A stretch of DNA of 59,435 bases from an uncultured Bacteroidales bacterium (lineage in GTDB: Bacteria; Bacteroidota; Bacteroidia; Bacteroidales; Bacteroidaceae). Location: positions 1-59,435 of the forward strand of contig CADCLN010000025.1 in assembly GCA_902802265.1 (NCBI GenBank), read 5' to 3'. Below, piece by piece: positions 43,740-54,095 of this stretch. Each line of letters begins with the position of its first letter. Position 1 is the stretch's first letter. Under the pieces are notes generated by a model. That model was not told where the DNA came from and did not search any database. It saw only the letters and a program-made list of their open reading frames with translations. Both the position numbers and the translations under genes were made by a program.

Positions 43740-44813
43740 CTATTTCGTTTCTCCGATTTTATATGCACTCCAGATGATGGAGATGTAGATGAGGGTGTCG
43801 AGTAGAACAATCCAGGTGCTGGAGATGCCGCTTAGGTAGAGTCCCCAGTTGATGACGCAGAGCATAGCAAAGAGCAGAATGATGGTGAAAAGTGCTTGGT
43901 GCATGGAGAGTCCCATGTGCATGAGGAGGTGGTGAATGTGTGTCTTGTCGGCAGCAAACATCTCCTTACGATTGATGAGACGGAACAAGGCAACGCGCAC
44001 TACATCGATGCAAGGCAAGAAAACCAGCGTGATAGAAGTAAGCAAGGCTTCTTCGCGGTAGCCTACATTTTCCCAACTGCTCATTTGGTACTTGATGGCG
44101 AGGTAGGCAATGACAAACCCAATGAACAGGCTGCCTGTGTCGCCCATGAAAATCTTGTGGCGTCCGATGCTGCCAAAGAAATTGTAAATGAAGAAGCCTA
44201 AGAGCGTAGCACAGAGGCTGACGGACAATAGCACGTATATGGGGGCACCAAGTTGCCAGAACAAGTAAGCAAAGATGAGCAGGATGAGCATGGCAAGTCC
44301 CGAAGAAAGCCCGTCGATGCCGTCGATAAGATTCATGGCATTCACGATGAGCAGGATGGTCAGCACAGTAATGATGTAACTCAGCCAGAAAGGCAGTTCA
44401 TAAAATCCGAACAGTCCGTGCAGATTGTCAATCATCATGTTACATGCAGGAAACATCAATGCAGCAGCAACTTGCACAATGAATTTGTGTGTGGCTTTCA
44501 GCCCACGCAGGTCGTCGAGCAATCCAATCAAATAAATGAGCATGGCACCTACGACAATGAGGACGGTGGAGAGGAAGATGTTCAGTTCCTTGTTCTCTCC
44601 GCCGCTCATCACACCCAGGCCAATCATGATGCCAATGGCTGTGATGGGCATGAAGATGATGCCTCCCAGTCGGGGAATGGCATACTGATGCACCTTCCGC
44701 GAATTGGGCTGGTCGTAAAATTCATGCTTGTTGCACAGCCTGATGATGTAGGGTGTCAGCAACAGGCTGATGCCAAAACAGAGCAGGAAAGGTATGGTAA
44801 ATTGCAGGTACAT
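43740..44813 (-). CDS. WecA/TagO-type undecaprenyl-phosphate GlcNAc-1-phosphate transferase
   Basis: 357 residues with about 10-11 membrane helices. Family motifs: NSRKVHQYAIPRLGGI (38-53), VNAMNLIDGIDGLSSG (in part, with the catalytic Asp residues) and HKIFMGDTGSLFIGF. It transfers a HexNAc-1-phosphate to undecaprenyl phosphate to start a polysaccharide. This is a polytopic initiator, while a monotopic one (PglC type) is at 24715, so the region codes for two separate initiation routes. Followed in reading order by nothing; preceded by the lipoprotein and Wzi genes on the same strand. Confidence 0.92.
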   Translation of the reverse strand: MYLQFTIPFLLCFGISLLLTPYIIRLCNKHEFYDQPNSRKVHQYAIPRLGGIIFMPITAIGIMIGLGVMSGGENKELNIFLSTVLIVVGAMLIYLIGLLDDLRGLKATHKFIVQVAAALMFPACNMMIDNLHGLFGFYELPFWLSYIITVLTILLIVNAMNLIDGIDGLSSGLAMLILLIFAYLFWQLGAPIYVLLSVSLCATLLGFFIYNFFGSIGRHKIFMGDTGSLFIGFVIAYLAIKYQMSSWENVGYREEALLTSITLVFLPCIDVVRVALFRLINRKEMFAADKTHIHHLLMHMGLSMHQALFTIILLFAMLCVINWGLYLSGISSTWIVLLDTLIYISIIWSAYKIGETK

Positions 44814-44829
44814 ATATTCTTGTTTGTTC

Positions 44830-45276
44830 TCAGAACTTTCGGTAAGTCACGCGTGCTGAGTCCGACTGAAGTATCATCTCCTGTTTGGTCAGCCGTTCAA
44901 TGCGAAACACCTCGTTCAGTGTGTAGTAGCCCCAGCGGTGCAGCGTTTCGGCACTTCCGAGCGGACGGTTGTCTGTGGTTTCAAGGTCGTTCTCGGCCAT
45001 GTCAGAAAACTGGCGGAACACGATGGTACTTTCACCCTTGTCAAAATAGCCATAATAACGCTGGCGGTCGCCTGTGACACTGAGCTGGAACAAATCCAGC
45101 TGGATGGAGAGAAAGAGCTGCTGTCCTTTCACGTCTGTCGTTTCGCCCTTATGTTCGATGGTCAGCAGCTGCCAGTTGCCGTCCAAGTCGCCATTCTTTG
45201 GCCATTTGTTTTCGCAAGAAAAACAGAGGGCGCAGAGCAGGCATAGGGTATAGAGGTATCTGTTGAAATGCTTCAT
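44830..45276 (-). CDS. Lipocalin-like lipoprotein
   Basis: 148 residues with a lipoprotein signal (CALCFSCENKW). The mature part starts GDLDGNWQLLTIEHKG and goes on as a chain of strands with a YYGYFDKGESTIVFRQF segment, similar to small lipocalin-like/DUF4488-type proteins of Bacteroidales. Function unknown. Its ATG overlaps the stop of wzi by 4 nt, and the TagO-type gene starts 16 nt downstream. This tight order suggests a role in building or anchoring the same surface polymer. Confidence 0.75.
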   Translation of the reverse strand: MKHFNRYLYTLCLLCALCFSCENKWPKNGDLDGNWQLLTIEHKGETTDVKGQQLFLSIQLDLFQLSVTGDRQRYYGYFDKGESTIVFRQFSDMAENDLETTDNRPLGSAETLHRWGYYTLNEVFRIERLTKQEMILQSDSARVTYRKF

Positions 45277-46826
45277 TTTCTGGTGTATATATTATACTTA
45301 AACGTCAGTTGCGTACCGAAGGAATTGCCCAGCAAACCTCCGTGGTCATAGCCAAAGCCAATCTTTCCGCTCCAGCCGCGCAGGAATTGAGGCGTCCAAC
45401 CCACTTCAGCCAAATAGTATTGCTGTTTCTGCTTGTCGGGCAGTGGGCTGTCATACGTGCCCCAGTTCTCCGAAAGTGTCAGCATCAGTCGCCAGTGCAG
45501 TTGTGGAGTAGGGTCTCCGCTCAGTCCGAAGTGCCATGCTTTCAGACGGTTGTTGTAGAACGTGAGGGTATGGTCGTCGTTATATACAGGACTGATGAGC
45601 AGCGGATTGCCAATGCCCATGCCCCAATGTTGCCAGCCTGAATAGATGCCGTGGTTATAGTAGTTGTCACGTCCGTTCATCTTGTCTGGAATCGACTTGG
45701 TCTGGTCGTGATACACAGCTCCCGACTGGTCACGCGTGCTGATATGCTCCATGCAGACAGCCGACAGATAGGGATTCTCAGGCAACGTGGCATCCAGGCC
45801 GATGAGGTGGTCTTGAATGCCATATTGCAGGGTAAGCATAGATTGGTCTTCGAAGAAACGTTCAAAGTAGGCTCCCACCGTCCATCGTTTTCCACCACTT
45901 GTCCGTCCGTTCCACCGCAGCCGCATATTGTAGCTGCCCAGCGTGTTGCCATGAGCATTGCTCTCAGTGAAGTCCGTCGCATCGCGGCCTTTACCTGTCG
46001 TGGCGTTCCAGAATGCTTTTAGGTTTTCAGGCAAATCCATGTCGGCGAGTTCCTTGCTGTCGCGAGCCAACACGTTGTATGCTTTTCCGCCAAACTGTGT
46101 AGCCATTTGCAAACCGATTTCAAAAGTGAGCGGCACACAGCGGGCATCCTCCTTGCCAAACTTCCAGTAGAGTGATTTGTCGTGATACAGCGTGTTCGAA
46201 GTATATTTGCCATGCAGCTTCACCCAGTCCTTTTGCCAACACCCGTCGGTTGTCATGCCGTAAGCAATGTGCAGTTTCCACTTCCACCAGCCATTGGTAA
46301 ACGGAATGCTGAAATAGTCCACCGCCACGCGAGCCATCGGGATAGGTTGTGCATTGATTCCAAGACTCATGCAACCGCTTGTCAGTTCGTTGTTTCTCAG
46401 TTCTATCGGCCGTTCTTTTGAACCAACACTTAAATTCAGCTTTTTCCATTCCACTTCGAAAAAAGCCTGATGCACCATGAATCGTGAAGGGGCATTCTGG
46501 CTGAGCATCAAGTCCAGCCCATAGCCCCTGCGCCACTGTCTTGCGGAGTCCGTTTCGAGGGATCGGAAAGCCCCCACACGTTCATACGCCGCATGGTCGT
46601 AAGGGCTTGTTACCCCATACCGATTGCTCGACAGCCACAACGGAGCCATGCTGCCACTACTCAGCTGACCACCCACTTCCGCATCAATGCGCAACCCTGA
46701 ATCCAGACTTTGAGCCGTCACGCCGATGAATCTCGCTGTCAGCATCAGAGCCAGGAGGCCAGCTTTTCTCATTATGCCTATCATTCTTCCTTTAAATTCT
46801 TTTTTGTAATTTAAACGCAAATTCAT
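45273..46826 (-). CDS. wzi: Capsule assembly protein Wzi (outer-membrane beta-barrel)
   Basis: 517 residues. A signal peptide (MRKAGLLALMLTARFIGVTA) begins at an internal Met (46772), so the true start may be there rather than 46826. The mature protein shows the Wzi-family pattern MAPLWLSSNRYGVTS, then NLSVGSKERP and many amphipathic strands ending in a GFGYDHGGLLGNSFG-type region. Wzi is an outer-membrane lectin that holds capsule at the surface. It is the first gene of an operon with the lipocalin-like lipoprotein and TagO-type transferase. Confidence 0.87.
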   Translation of the reverse strand: MNLRLNYKKEFKGRMIGIMRKAGLLALMLTARFIGVTAQSLDSGLRIDAEVGGQLSSGSMAPLWLSSNRYGVTSPYDHAAYERVGAFRSLETDSARQWRRGYGLDLMLSQNAPSRFMVHQAFFEVEWKKLNLSVGSKERPIELRNNELTSGCMSLGINAQPIPMARVAVDYFSIPFTNGWWKWKLHIAYGMTTDGCWQKDWVKLHGKYTSNTLYHDKSLYWKFGKEDARCVPLTFEIGLQMATQFGGKAYNVLARDSKELADMDLPENLKAFWNATTGKGRDATDFTESNAHGNTLGSYNMRLRWNGRTSGGKRWTVGAYFERFFEDQSMLTLQYGIQDHLIGLDATLPENPYLSAVCMEHISTRDQSGAVYHDQTKSIPDKMNGRDNYYNHGIYSGWQHWGMGIGNPLLISPVYNDDHTLTFYNNRLKAWHFGLSGDPTPQLHWRLMLTLSENWGTYDSPLPDKQKQQYYLAEVGWTPQFLRGWSGKIGFGYDHGGLLGNSFGTQLTFKYNIYTRK

Positions 46827-46868
46827 TTATTTTATTGTAAGTGTGTGGTTTTTCTTTCACAAAACACG

Positions 46869-46907
46869 CCCGTCCTAACCATTCCATCGCGGAAAGGTTA
46901 GGACGGG
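46869..46907 (-). terminator. Terminator after the LRR-dockerin gene
   Basis: CCCGTCCTAACC (46869-46880) pairs with GGTTAGGACGGG (46896-46907), 12 bp, around 15 nt. On the minus strand it is followed by CGTGTTTTGTG. It lies 36 nt after the stop of the gene at 46943. Confidence 0.7.
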
Positions 46908-46942
46908 AGAAAGCGTCTTATTGTTCGTTGTTAAGACTATTT

Positions 46943-49219
46943 TTATTCGCCCAAATACTTGTCGATGAGTTTGGTGATGTCGCCCACGGTGATGATTTCA
47001 TCGCCGTCCATATCACCCTCTATATAGGCAGGACCTACAGCCATGATGGAAGAACAGCCTCCGATGTTGGATTGATTACCACCTACATAGCCCATGATGA
47101 AGTCTTTCACCTCGATGCCATAGTTACCCATTTCCATTTCTGGGTCAATATAGAGATAGAGGTAAATCAGTTCGCCGCTGACACCACTGAACGTTGCCGA
47201 GCTGGGCGAAAGTGCCTTCACGCGATACTGGTTGTTGCCCGTTGGATAGAATGACCACAGATGGTCTTCAGCCCTGCGGTAGCTCAATGGGCTTCCTGTC
47301 AATGTCACGCCTGCTGGCAGTGTCACGTCAAATTGGAAGGAAGTAAATTCGTCCACATTTTGAACCAAGAGCGTCAGGATAGCGAAATCGCCTCTGCGAC
47401 CATAGCAACTGGGTGTTTCAATACCATTGTTCTCCAGCGTCTTGATTTCTTTAAAATTGCTCCAGAGTGATGTGGTCTGGTACTGGCCAAGTAGTTCTGC
47501 GGGCACATAAAGTGTTGCATTGAAGTAGTCAAATGCTCTACTGGCTGTAACGGGCACTTTTTCGCTGGTAATGGAAATGCTTTCCAGTGCCGAGCAACCA
47601 TAGAAAGCGTAGGTGCCGATGCTTTCCATCTTCTTACCCAATGTCAAAGAAGTGAGGCTGGTACAGTAACGGAAGGCGTAGCTGCCCACTTCCTTCACGC
47701 CGTCGCCGATGGCTGCGCTGACCAAAGCTTTGCAGCCGTCGAAAGCATAGCTGCCTAACGTAGTTACGCTGTTGGGGATAACGATGTTTTGCAGACTGAT
47801 ACAGCCACTGAAAGCACTATTTCCGACGACCATACATCCCTCATTGATGGTAACCTTTGTCAATCTGATACAGTCCTCAAAAACATCGCCACCCATTGAC
47901 TGCAGGTTTGCGCTCAATTCAACATTGGGCAAAGATTTACAGCCTGCAAAGGCTCTCTCGTACAGTTTCTTGATGTTGTTGGTCCAATTAATATCTGCCA
48001 GATTATTGCAATTGTAGAAAGCATAGTTTCCGATTTCTTCCACCTTCGCGCCAATATGCACTGTTTTCAAGTCAGTACAGCCACGGAATGCATATTGATT
48101 AATTACCTTGATGCCGTCACCGATGCTTGCACTGGTTAAGGCAGTACAGCCGTCAAAAGCATAAGCGCCAATACTGGTCACGCTATTGGGAATGCTGACT
48201 TCTTTCAGACTAATACAGCCTGAGAACGCACTGTTCCCAACGACCATACATCCCTCATTGATAGTGACTTTTTCTATTTTGATGCAATTTTCAAATACAT
48301 CACCGTTCATGCTTTCCAAGTTTGCGCTCAGTTCAACATTGGACAAGGATTTACAGCCAGCAAAGGCTCTTTCGTACAGTTTTTTGATGTTGTTGGTCCA
48401 ATTAATATCTGTCAGATTATTGCAATTGTAGAAAGCATAATTTCTTATTTCTTCCACCTTCGCGCCAATATGCACTGTTTTTAAATCAGTACAGCCACGG
48501 AATGCATATTGATCAATTACTTTGATGCCGTCACCAATGCTCGCACTGGTTAAGGCTGTACAGCCGTCAAAAGCATAAGTGCCTAAAGTGGTCACGCTAT
48601 TGGGAATGCTGACTTCTTTCAGACTAATACAGCCCGAGAACGCACGGTTTCCGACGACCATACATCCCTCATTGATAGTGACTTTTTCTATTTTGATGCA
48701 CCCTTCAAATACATTGTAATTCATTGTCTGCAAATTTGCGCTCAGTTCGGTACTGGATAGGGACGTACATTTGGCAAAAGCACTTTCGCCCAACTTTGTT
48801 ATGTTGTTGCTCCAGTTAATATTTTTTAGGTTGTTGCAATTATAGAAAGCATAGCTTTCGATAGTTGCCATTTTTGCTCCCAATTGCACTGTCGTCAAGT
48901 CCGTACAGTTGCGGAATGCGTAAGAGTCTATGGTTGTTACTTCATCGCCTATACTGACGCTGGTCAGGTGCTGATTGCCGTCAAAAGCATATCTCCCAAT
49001 AGCGTTGACCGTATAGGTGTTGCCTTCGTAGGAAACAGTTTTAGGAATCGTCACACTGCCAGTGTAGGGATTGGTGCCTTTATCCACATATACCGTCGTG
49101 CTTGTACTGCTGGGTTTTGAGTAATAAATGCCATCGACTTCAAAATTGTAAGCCGCCGCAGGAATAGCGGTGAGTGCTACTACCAAGAGTGCACACAGTT
49201 TTTTACAGGTCATTTTCAT
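46943..49219 (-). CDS. BspA-like LRR surface protein with cohesin-like and dockerin-like domains
   Basis: 758 residues. Signal peptide (about 1-23), then about 20 LRR_5 repeats (residues about 70-570) containing a larger block repeated three times (KVTINEGCMVVGNxAFSGCISL and following). A domain starting RRGDFAILTLLVQNVDEFTSFQFDV (in part, about 600-725) resembles the cohesin/carbohydrate-binding fold. The end is a dockerin-like loop (DMDGDEIITVGDITKLIDKYL). BspA-type proteins bind host proteins and cells. It has a canonical promoter at 49304-49273. Same C-terminal module as the protein at 57475. Confidence 0.88.
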   Translation of the reverse strand: MKMTCKKLCALLVVALTAIPAAAYNFEVDGIYYSKPSSTSTTVYVDKGTNPYTGSVTIPKTVSYEGNTYTVNAIGRYAFDGNQHLTSVSIGDEVTTIDSYAFRNCTDLTTVQLGAKMATIESYAFYNCNNLKNINWSNNITKLGESAFAKCTSLSSTELSANLQTMNYNVFEGCIKIEKVTINEGCMVVGNRAFSGCISLKEVSIPNSVTTLGTYAFDGCTALTSASIGDGIKVIDQYAFRGCTDLKTVHIGAKVEEIRNYAFYNCNNLTDINWTNNIKKLYERAFAGCKSLSNVELSANLESMNGDVFENCIKIEKVTINEGCMVVGNSAFSGCISLKEVSIPNSVTSIGAYAFDGCTALTSASIGDGIKVINQYAFRGCTDLKTVHIGAKVEEIGNYAFYNCNNLADINWTNNIKKLYERAFAGCKSLPNVELSANLQSMGGDVFEDCIRLTKVTINEGCMVVGNSAFSGCISLQNIVIPNSVTTLGSYAFDGCKALVSAAIGDGVKEVGSYAFRYCTSLTSLTLGKKMESIGTYAFYGCSALESISITSEKVPVTASRAFDYFNATLYVPAELLGQYQTTSLWSNFKEIKTLENNGIETPSCYGRRGDFAILTLLVQNVDEFTSFQFDVTLPAGVTLTGSPLSYRRAEDHLWSFYPTGNNQYRVKALSPSSATFSGVSGELIYLYLYIDPEMEMGNYGIEVKDFIMGYVGGNQSNIGGCSSIMAVGPAYIEGDMDGDEIITVGDITKLIDKYLGE

Positions 49220-49272
49220 AAGTTTTTTGTTTTGAGTTTTATATTATTAATTAAAGAAGTGTTTTTTCGCCA

Positions 49273-49304
49273 CAAATTTAATGTTTAACAATATAGTGTC
49301 CAAA
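49273..49304 (-). promoter_or_regulatory. Canonical promoter of the LRR-dockerin gene
   Basis: Minus strand: TTTG (49304-49301), 20-nt spacer, TAAATTTG (49280-49273). Start near 49266, leader about 47 nt. Confidence 0.7.
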
Positions 49305-49345
49305 TGGTTTGGTGACAAACACGTCGCTTTTTCTGAAATATTAAC

Positions 49346-49384
49346 AAAAAAGGGCTACCCCGTCGCTCACGCGAAAGAATAGCC
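49346..49384 (-). terminator. Terminator after galE
   Basis: GGCTA/TAGCC stem (49384-49353) with an inner CGCG-GCG pairing and a run of T on the minus strand (49351-49346). It lies about 70 nt after the galE stop. Confidence 0.7.
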
Positions 49385-49453
49385 ACAACACAAACACAAA
49401 ATAAAACACGACAAAACTACATTAATAAATGTAGTTATGGGGAGATTACGAAA

Positions 49454-50488
49454 TTATTGGATCCCGTCTTCACGGAGTTTCTTTTGCCAATTCCATGCAG
49501 AACGGAGGATGTCGTCGAGCGGTGTGTCGGCAGACCAGCCGAGCACTTTGTTTGCTTTGTCCACATTGCCCCAGATGGCTTCGATGTCACCCTCGCGGCG
49601 AGGTGCGTATTCCCAGGGGAGTTTCACACCTGTGGCACGCTCGAATCCTTCTACGATTTCGAGGGTGGAGTAACCGTGTCCTGTACCGATGTTGAACACT
49701 TCTACGGGGTCGGTTTCCTGGTCGAGCACGCGGGTCATAGCTTTGACGTGTGCTTTTGCCAAATCTACGACATAGATGTAGTCGCGGATGCAAGTCTTGT
49801 CTGGAGTATTGTAGTCGTTACCGAAGATTTTCAGCTGCTTGCGGATGCCAATGGCTGTCTGGGTAACGAATGGAATCAGGTTCATGGGCACGCCGTTGGG
49901 CAGTTCGCCAATGAGTGCTGATGGATGTGCGCCGATAGGGTTGAAGTAGCGAAGAATGATGGACTTGATGGGTGCTCCTGAGTGGATGTAGTCCTGGATG
50001 ATTTCTTCGTTGATTTGTTTGGTGTTGCCGTAGGGCGAAAGTGCCTTCTGGATAGGTGCCTGTTCGGTGACGGGCAGGTTTTCGTCGGTGGGCTGACCAT
50101 AGACGGTGCATGAAGAGGAGAAGATGATGCCTTTTGCACCATATTTGGGCATCAGCTCCAGTACGTTCATCAGTGAGTTGAGGTTGTTGCGATAGTAGAG
50201 CAGTGGCTTTTCCACTGATTCGCCAACAGCCTTGGATGCTGCGAAATGGATGATTCCCTGGATGGGATATTTTTTGAATACGGCTTCTACTTTGTCAATG
50301 TCGTTCAAATCTACCTGCTCAAAAGCTGGACGGATGCCTGTGATTTTTTCGATGCCGTCAACTACATTGGCGTTTGAGTTGGAGAGGTTGTCGATGATGA
50401 CTACATCGTAGCCTGCCTGTTGAAGTTCTACTGTGGTGTGTGATCCGATAAAGCCTGTGCCACCGGTCACAAGAATGGTTTGTTTCAT
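49454..50488 (-). CDS. galE: UDP-glucose 4-epimerase
   Basis: 344 residues, normal length. NAD-binding VTGGTGFIGSHTTVEL at the start, SSSCTVYGQP with the catalytic Ser, and SPYGNTKQINEEII with the YxxxK pair. It interconverts UDP-glucose and UDP-galactose, supplying galactose for surface glycans and for galactose use. Transcribed alone from a canonical promoter (50598-50567) with a leader of about 70 nt made of GCGTTTTT-type repeats. Confidence 0.95.
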   Translation of the reverse strand: MKQTILVTGGTGFIGSHTTVELQQAGYDVVIIDNLSNSNANVVDGIEKITGIRPAFEQVDLNDIDKVEAVFKKYPIQGIIHFAASKAVGESVEKPLLYYRNNLNSLMNVLELMPKYGAKGIIFSSSCTVYGQPTDENLPVTEQAPIQKALSPYGNTKQINEEIIQDYIHSGAPIKSIILRYFNPIGAHPSALIGELPNGVPMNLIPFVTQTAIGIRKQLKIFGNDYNTPDKTCIRDYIYVVDLAKAHVKAMTRVLDQETDPVEVFNIGTGHGYSTLEIVEGFERATGVKLPWEYAPRREGDIEAIWGNVDKANKVLGWSADTPLDDILRSAWNWQKKLREDGIQ

Positions 50489-50494
50489 GTCGTT

Positions 50495-50552
50495 TTTGTG
50501 CGTTTTTGCGTTTTTATGTTTTTGCGTTTTTGTGTTTTTGCGTTTGTATGTT
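50495..50552. repeat. GCGTTTTT-type simple repeat in the galE leader
   Basis: Six to seven units of roughly nine nt (GCGTTTTTG/ATGTTTTTG) between the galE promoter and start codon. Imperfect, so it may be a slippage-prone leader without function. Confidence 0.5.
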
Positions 50553-50566
50553 TACTTTTTCGTGGG

Positions 50567-50598
50567 CAAAAGTAGGAAAAACATTTAATATGGACAAA
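50567..50598 (-). promoter_or_regulatory. Canonical promoter of galE
   Basis: Minus strand: TTTG (50598-50595), 20-nt spacer, TACTTTTG (50574-50567). Confidence 0.7.
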
Positions 50599-50669
50599 AC
50601 TTTTTGTGCTAATTTTTTGTTTTAAGTCAATTTTTGAAAGTAATAGAGCAAAAAGAGCCATAAAATAAG

Positions 50670-50699
50670 AAAAAGAATCCGAACAATTAGCTCGGATTC
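50670..50699 (-). terminator. Terminator after secA
   Basis: GAATCCGA (50699-50692 on the minus strand) pairs with TCGGATTC (50682-50675), followed by TTTTTCTTA. It begins 8 nt after the secA stop. Confidence 0.8.
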
Positions 50700-50706
50700 C
50701 TTTTCT

Positions 50707-53700
50707 TTACAGACCTCTGCCGTGGCAATTTTTATATTTTTTACCACTGCCACAAGGGCAAGGATCGTTGCGCCCGATTTTGGGTGCGGTGTTCACGAGT
50801 GGCTGCATGGGGGTGCGTTCCCGTGTGTCGCGTCGTGCAGCGGCTTGCTGTTCGGCATCGCTCTGCATCATGTTCTGGCGCGGGTCGTCTGGGTTTTGCT
50901 TGTTCTCGGTGAGTCGCTGGCGTGGTGCTTCGGGCATCTGTGCCGGTGCTTCCTTCACTTCTTCGGGGTCGGCGATGGGGATGGAGCAGCGCATCAGGGT
51001 GGAGATGGTGCGGTCGTTGATTTCGTTGACCATGTTGTCGAAGAGGTTGACCGACTCCAGCTTGAAGATGAGGAGCGGGTCTTTCTGTTCGTAGCTGGCG
51101 TTCTGTACGGACTGTTTCAGTTCGTCGAGTGCACGCAGGTTTTCCTTCCATGCTTCGTCGATGGTGTGGAGCAGAACGATTTTCTCGAAGGCGATGAGGA
51201 TGGACTTGGCTTCCGATTCGTAGCATTCCTTGAGAGGCACGCTGATTTGGTAGATGCCGCGTCCGTCGCTGATGGGGACAAGGATGTTTTCGTACATGTG
51301 GCCTGCTTCTTCATAGACACGCTTAATCGTTGGGTAGGCTGTCGAGGCCAGGCGTGCGGTGCGCTCCTTGAAGTGCTTCATCACGTTGTCGAAGGTCTGG
51401 TCTTCCAGTTTCTGACGGTTCTCGTTCTCGTAGGCTTCGCTTGTGAAGGGCACTTCCATGGCGAAGATTTTCAGGAAGTCTTCTTTGCAACCTTCGTAGT
51501 CGTTGCCTTCCATGATGTGGAGCACTCGGTCCCAAATCATGTTGGAGATGTCCATGCCGATGCGTTGTCCCATGAGGGCGTGGCGGCGACGTTCATAGAT
51601 GACCTTGCGTTGCTTGTTCATCACGTCGTCGTATTCAAGCAGACGCTTACGGATGCCGAAGTTGTTTTCTTCTACTTTCTTTTGCGCGCGCTCGATACTT
51701 TTATTTATCATGGGGTGTTCAATCATTTCTCCTTCCTCGAATCCGAGTCGGTCCATGATTTTGCTGATGCGGTCGCTGGCGAAGAGACGCATGAGTTTGT
51801 CTTCGAGTGAAACGTAGAACACGCTGGAACCTGGGTCGCCCTGACGTCCGGAACGTCCACGGAGCTGACGGTCCACACGGCGGCTTTCGTGTCGCTCGGT
51901 ACCGATGATGGCAAGACCGCCTGCGGCTTTCACTTCGTCACTGAGCTTGATGTCGGTACCACGACCTGCCATGTTGGTAGCGATGGTCACGATGCTGCGC
52001 TGACCGGCTTGTGCCACGATGTCGGCTTCCTTCTGGTGGAGTTTGGCGTTGAGCACGTTGTGTTCGATGTGTCGCAGCTGGAGCATCTTGGAAAGCATTT
52101 CCGAGATTTCCACCGAGGTTGTGCCGACAAGCACTGGGCGGCCAGCCTTGACCATGCGCTCGATTTCCTCGATGACAGCCTTGTATTTTTCGCGGTTGGT
52201 CTTATAGACGCGGTCGTTCATGTCGTTGCGGGCAATGGGGCGGTTGGTTGGAATTTCTACCACATCCAGTTTGTAGATGTCCCAGAATTCGCCTGCCTCG
52301 GTGATGGCTGTACCCGTCATACCTGCGAGCTTGTGATACATGCGGAAGTAGTTCTGCAGGGTGATGGTGGCAAAGGTCTGTGTGGCGGCTTCCACCTTGA
52401 CACGCTCCTTGGCTTCCACGGCCTGATGCAGACCGTCGCTCCAGCGGCGACCTTCCATGATACGGCCCGTTTGCTCATCGACAATCTTCACTTCGCCGTC
52501 CATGACCACGTAGTCGTCGTCCTTGACGAACATGGTGTAGGCCTTGAGCAGTTGCTGGATGGTGTGCACACGTTCTGCCTTGACGGCGTAGTCCTGCATC
52601 AGAGCATCTTTCTTGGCAAGGCGTTCTTCGTCGCTGAGGTTTTCGTTCTCCAGCAATGAGAGTTGGGTGGTGATGTCTGGGAGCACGAAGAACTGGTCGT
52701 CCTTCACGATGTTGGCAATGAGCTGGTTGCCCTTGTCGGTCATTTCTACTGACTTCTGCTTTTCATCCACTACGAAGAAGAGCGGGTCGGTTGCTTCGGG
52801 CATTCGGCGGTTATTGTTCTCCATGTAGGTTTCTTCGGTCTGGAGAAGTCCCGACTTGATGCCTGGCTGAGAGAGGTATTTGACGAGGGCGTTGTTCTTT
52901 GGCATACCCTTAAAGGCACGGAACAGGCTGAGGAATCCTGCTGTCACGTCGTCCTTATTGTCGCTTTCGATGAGTTTCTTAGCCTCGGTGAGGTAGTTCT
53001 GGGTGAGACGTCGTTGGGCTTCGACCAGTTGCTCCACGATGGGGCAGTACTGTTCAAACATCTGGTCATCGCCCTTGGGCACGGGTCCGCTGATAATAAG
53101 AGGTGTACGTGCATCGTCGATGAGCACGGAGTCAACCTCATCGACAATGGCGAAATTGTGCTGGCGCTGTACCAGGTCTTCGGGTTTCATCGCCATATTG
53201 TCGCGCAGGTAGTCGAAGCCGAATTCGTTGTTCGTACCGAAAGTGATGTCTGCCTGATAGGCGCGACGACGGGCTTCGCTGTTGGGCTGATGCTTGTCGA
53301 TGCAGTCAACGGAGAGTCCGTGGAACATATAGAGCGGTCCCATCCATTCGGAGTCGCGCTTGGCGAGGTAGTCGTTCACGGTTACGACGTGCACACCGTT
53401 GCGGGTGAGGGCGTTGAGGAAGACGGGCAGGGTTGCCACAAGGGTCTTTCCTTCACCGGTAGCCATTTCTGCGATTTTGCCCTGGTGCAGGACGATACCG
53501 CCGAAGAGCTGCACGTCGTAGTGTATCATGTTCCAGACGGTGTCGTTACCTCCGGCAATCCAGTGGTTGTGCCAGATGGCTTTGTCGCCGTCGATGTCGA
53601 GGAAGTCGCGTCCTTCACCTGCCAGCTGACGGTCGAAGTCTGTGGCTGTGACGACAACGCCTTCGTCGCCGCATTCTGCAAATCGGCGGGCGGTGTCCTT

Positions 53701-54048
53701 CACGATGGCATAGACGGTGGGGAGCACTTCGTTGAGTTCTTCTTCAAACTTTTCGAGGATTTGCTCTTCAATCTTGTCTATTTCGTCGAAGATGGGTTTG
53801 CGTTGATCGATGTCTGTCTTTTCAATTTTAGCGTTCAGTTCTGCAATTTTGTCGCGGTATTCTTTCACTCCTTCTTGCAGCTGAGCCTTGATTTCTTCGG
53901 TCTTTGCGCGAAGTTCATCGTTTGACAGGTTCTTGATGGAGGGTTCGATAGCCAGCACTTTGTCCACGATGGGGCGAATCTCCTTGATGTCGCGCGTGGC
54001 TTTGTTTCCAAAGATGCTGCTGAGAAAAGCGTTTAATGAAAATGCCAT
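50707..54048 (-). CDS. secA: Preprotein translocase ATPase SecA
   Basis: 1,113 residues, longer than E. coli SecA (about 900), as usual in Bacteroidetes because of inserts near the helicase domains. Walker [15 protein letters not shown], Walker B/DEAD-like [21 protein letters not shown] (in part), [13 protein letters not shown] and the C-terminal zinc site [14 protein letters not shown]. It drives export of unfolded proteins through SecYEG, including the many signal-peptide proteins here. No promoter of its own was seen in the 47 nt upstream, so it may be read from the 56904-54096 genes. Confidence 0.98.
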   Translation of the reverse strand: MAFSLNAFLSSIFGNKATRDIKEIRPIVDKVLAIEPSIKNLSNDELRAKTEEIKAQLQEGVKEYRDKIAELNAKIEKTDIDQRKPIFDEIDKIEEQILEKFEEELNEVLPTVYAIVKDTARRFAECGDEGVVVTATDFDRQLAGEGRDFLDIDGDKAIWHNHWIAGGNDTVWNMIHYDVQLFGGIVLHQGKIAEMATGEGKTLVATLPVFLNALTRNGVHVVTVNDYLAKRDSEWMGPLYMFHGLSVDCIDKHQPNSEARRRAYQADITFGTNNEFGFDYLRDNMAMKPEDLVQRQHNFAIVDEVDSVLIDDARTPLIISGPVPKGDDQMFEQYCPIVEQLVEAQRRLTQNYLTEAKKLIESDNKDDVTAGFLSLFRAFKGMPKNNALVKYLSQPGIKSGLLQTEETYMENNNRRMPEATDPLFFVVDEKQKSVEMTDKGNQLIANIVKDDQFFVLPDITTQLSLLENENLSDEERLAKKDALMQDYAVKAERVHTIQQLLKAYTMFVKDDDYVVMDGEVKIVDEQTGRIMEGRRWSDGLHQAVEAKERVKVEAATQTFATITLQNYFRMYHKLAGMTGTAITEAGEFWDIYKLDVVEIPTNRPIARNDMNDRVYKTNREKYKAVIEEIERMVKAGRPVLVGTTSVEISEMLSKMLQLRHIEHNVLNAKLHQKEADIVAQAGQRSIVTIATNMAGRGTDIKLSDEVKAAGGLAIIGTERHESRRVDRQLRGRSGRQGDPGSSVFYVSLEDKLMRLFASDRISKIMDRLGFEEGEMIEHPMINKSIERAQKKVEENNFGIRKRLLEYDDVMNKQRKVIYERRRHALMGQRIGMDISNMIWDRVLHIMEGNDYEGCKEDFLKIFAMEVPFTSEAYENENRQKLEDQTFDNVMKHFKERTARLASTAYPTIKRVYEEAGHMYENILVPISDGRGIYQISVPLKECYESEAKSILIAFEKIVLLHTIDEAWKENLRALDELKQSVQNASYEQKDPLLIFKLESVNLFDNMVNEINDRTISTLMRCSIPIADPEEVKEAPAQMPEAPRQRLTENKQNPDDPRQNMMQSDAEQQAAARRDTRERTPMQPLVNTAPKIGRNDPCPCGSGKKYKNCHGRGL

Positions 54049-54095
54049 ATTTTTATTTGATTACGATTTTACTTAATGATGAATGGGGAATGATC

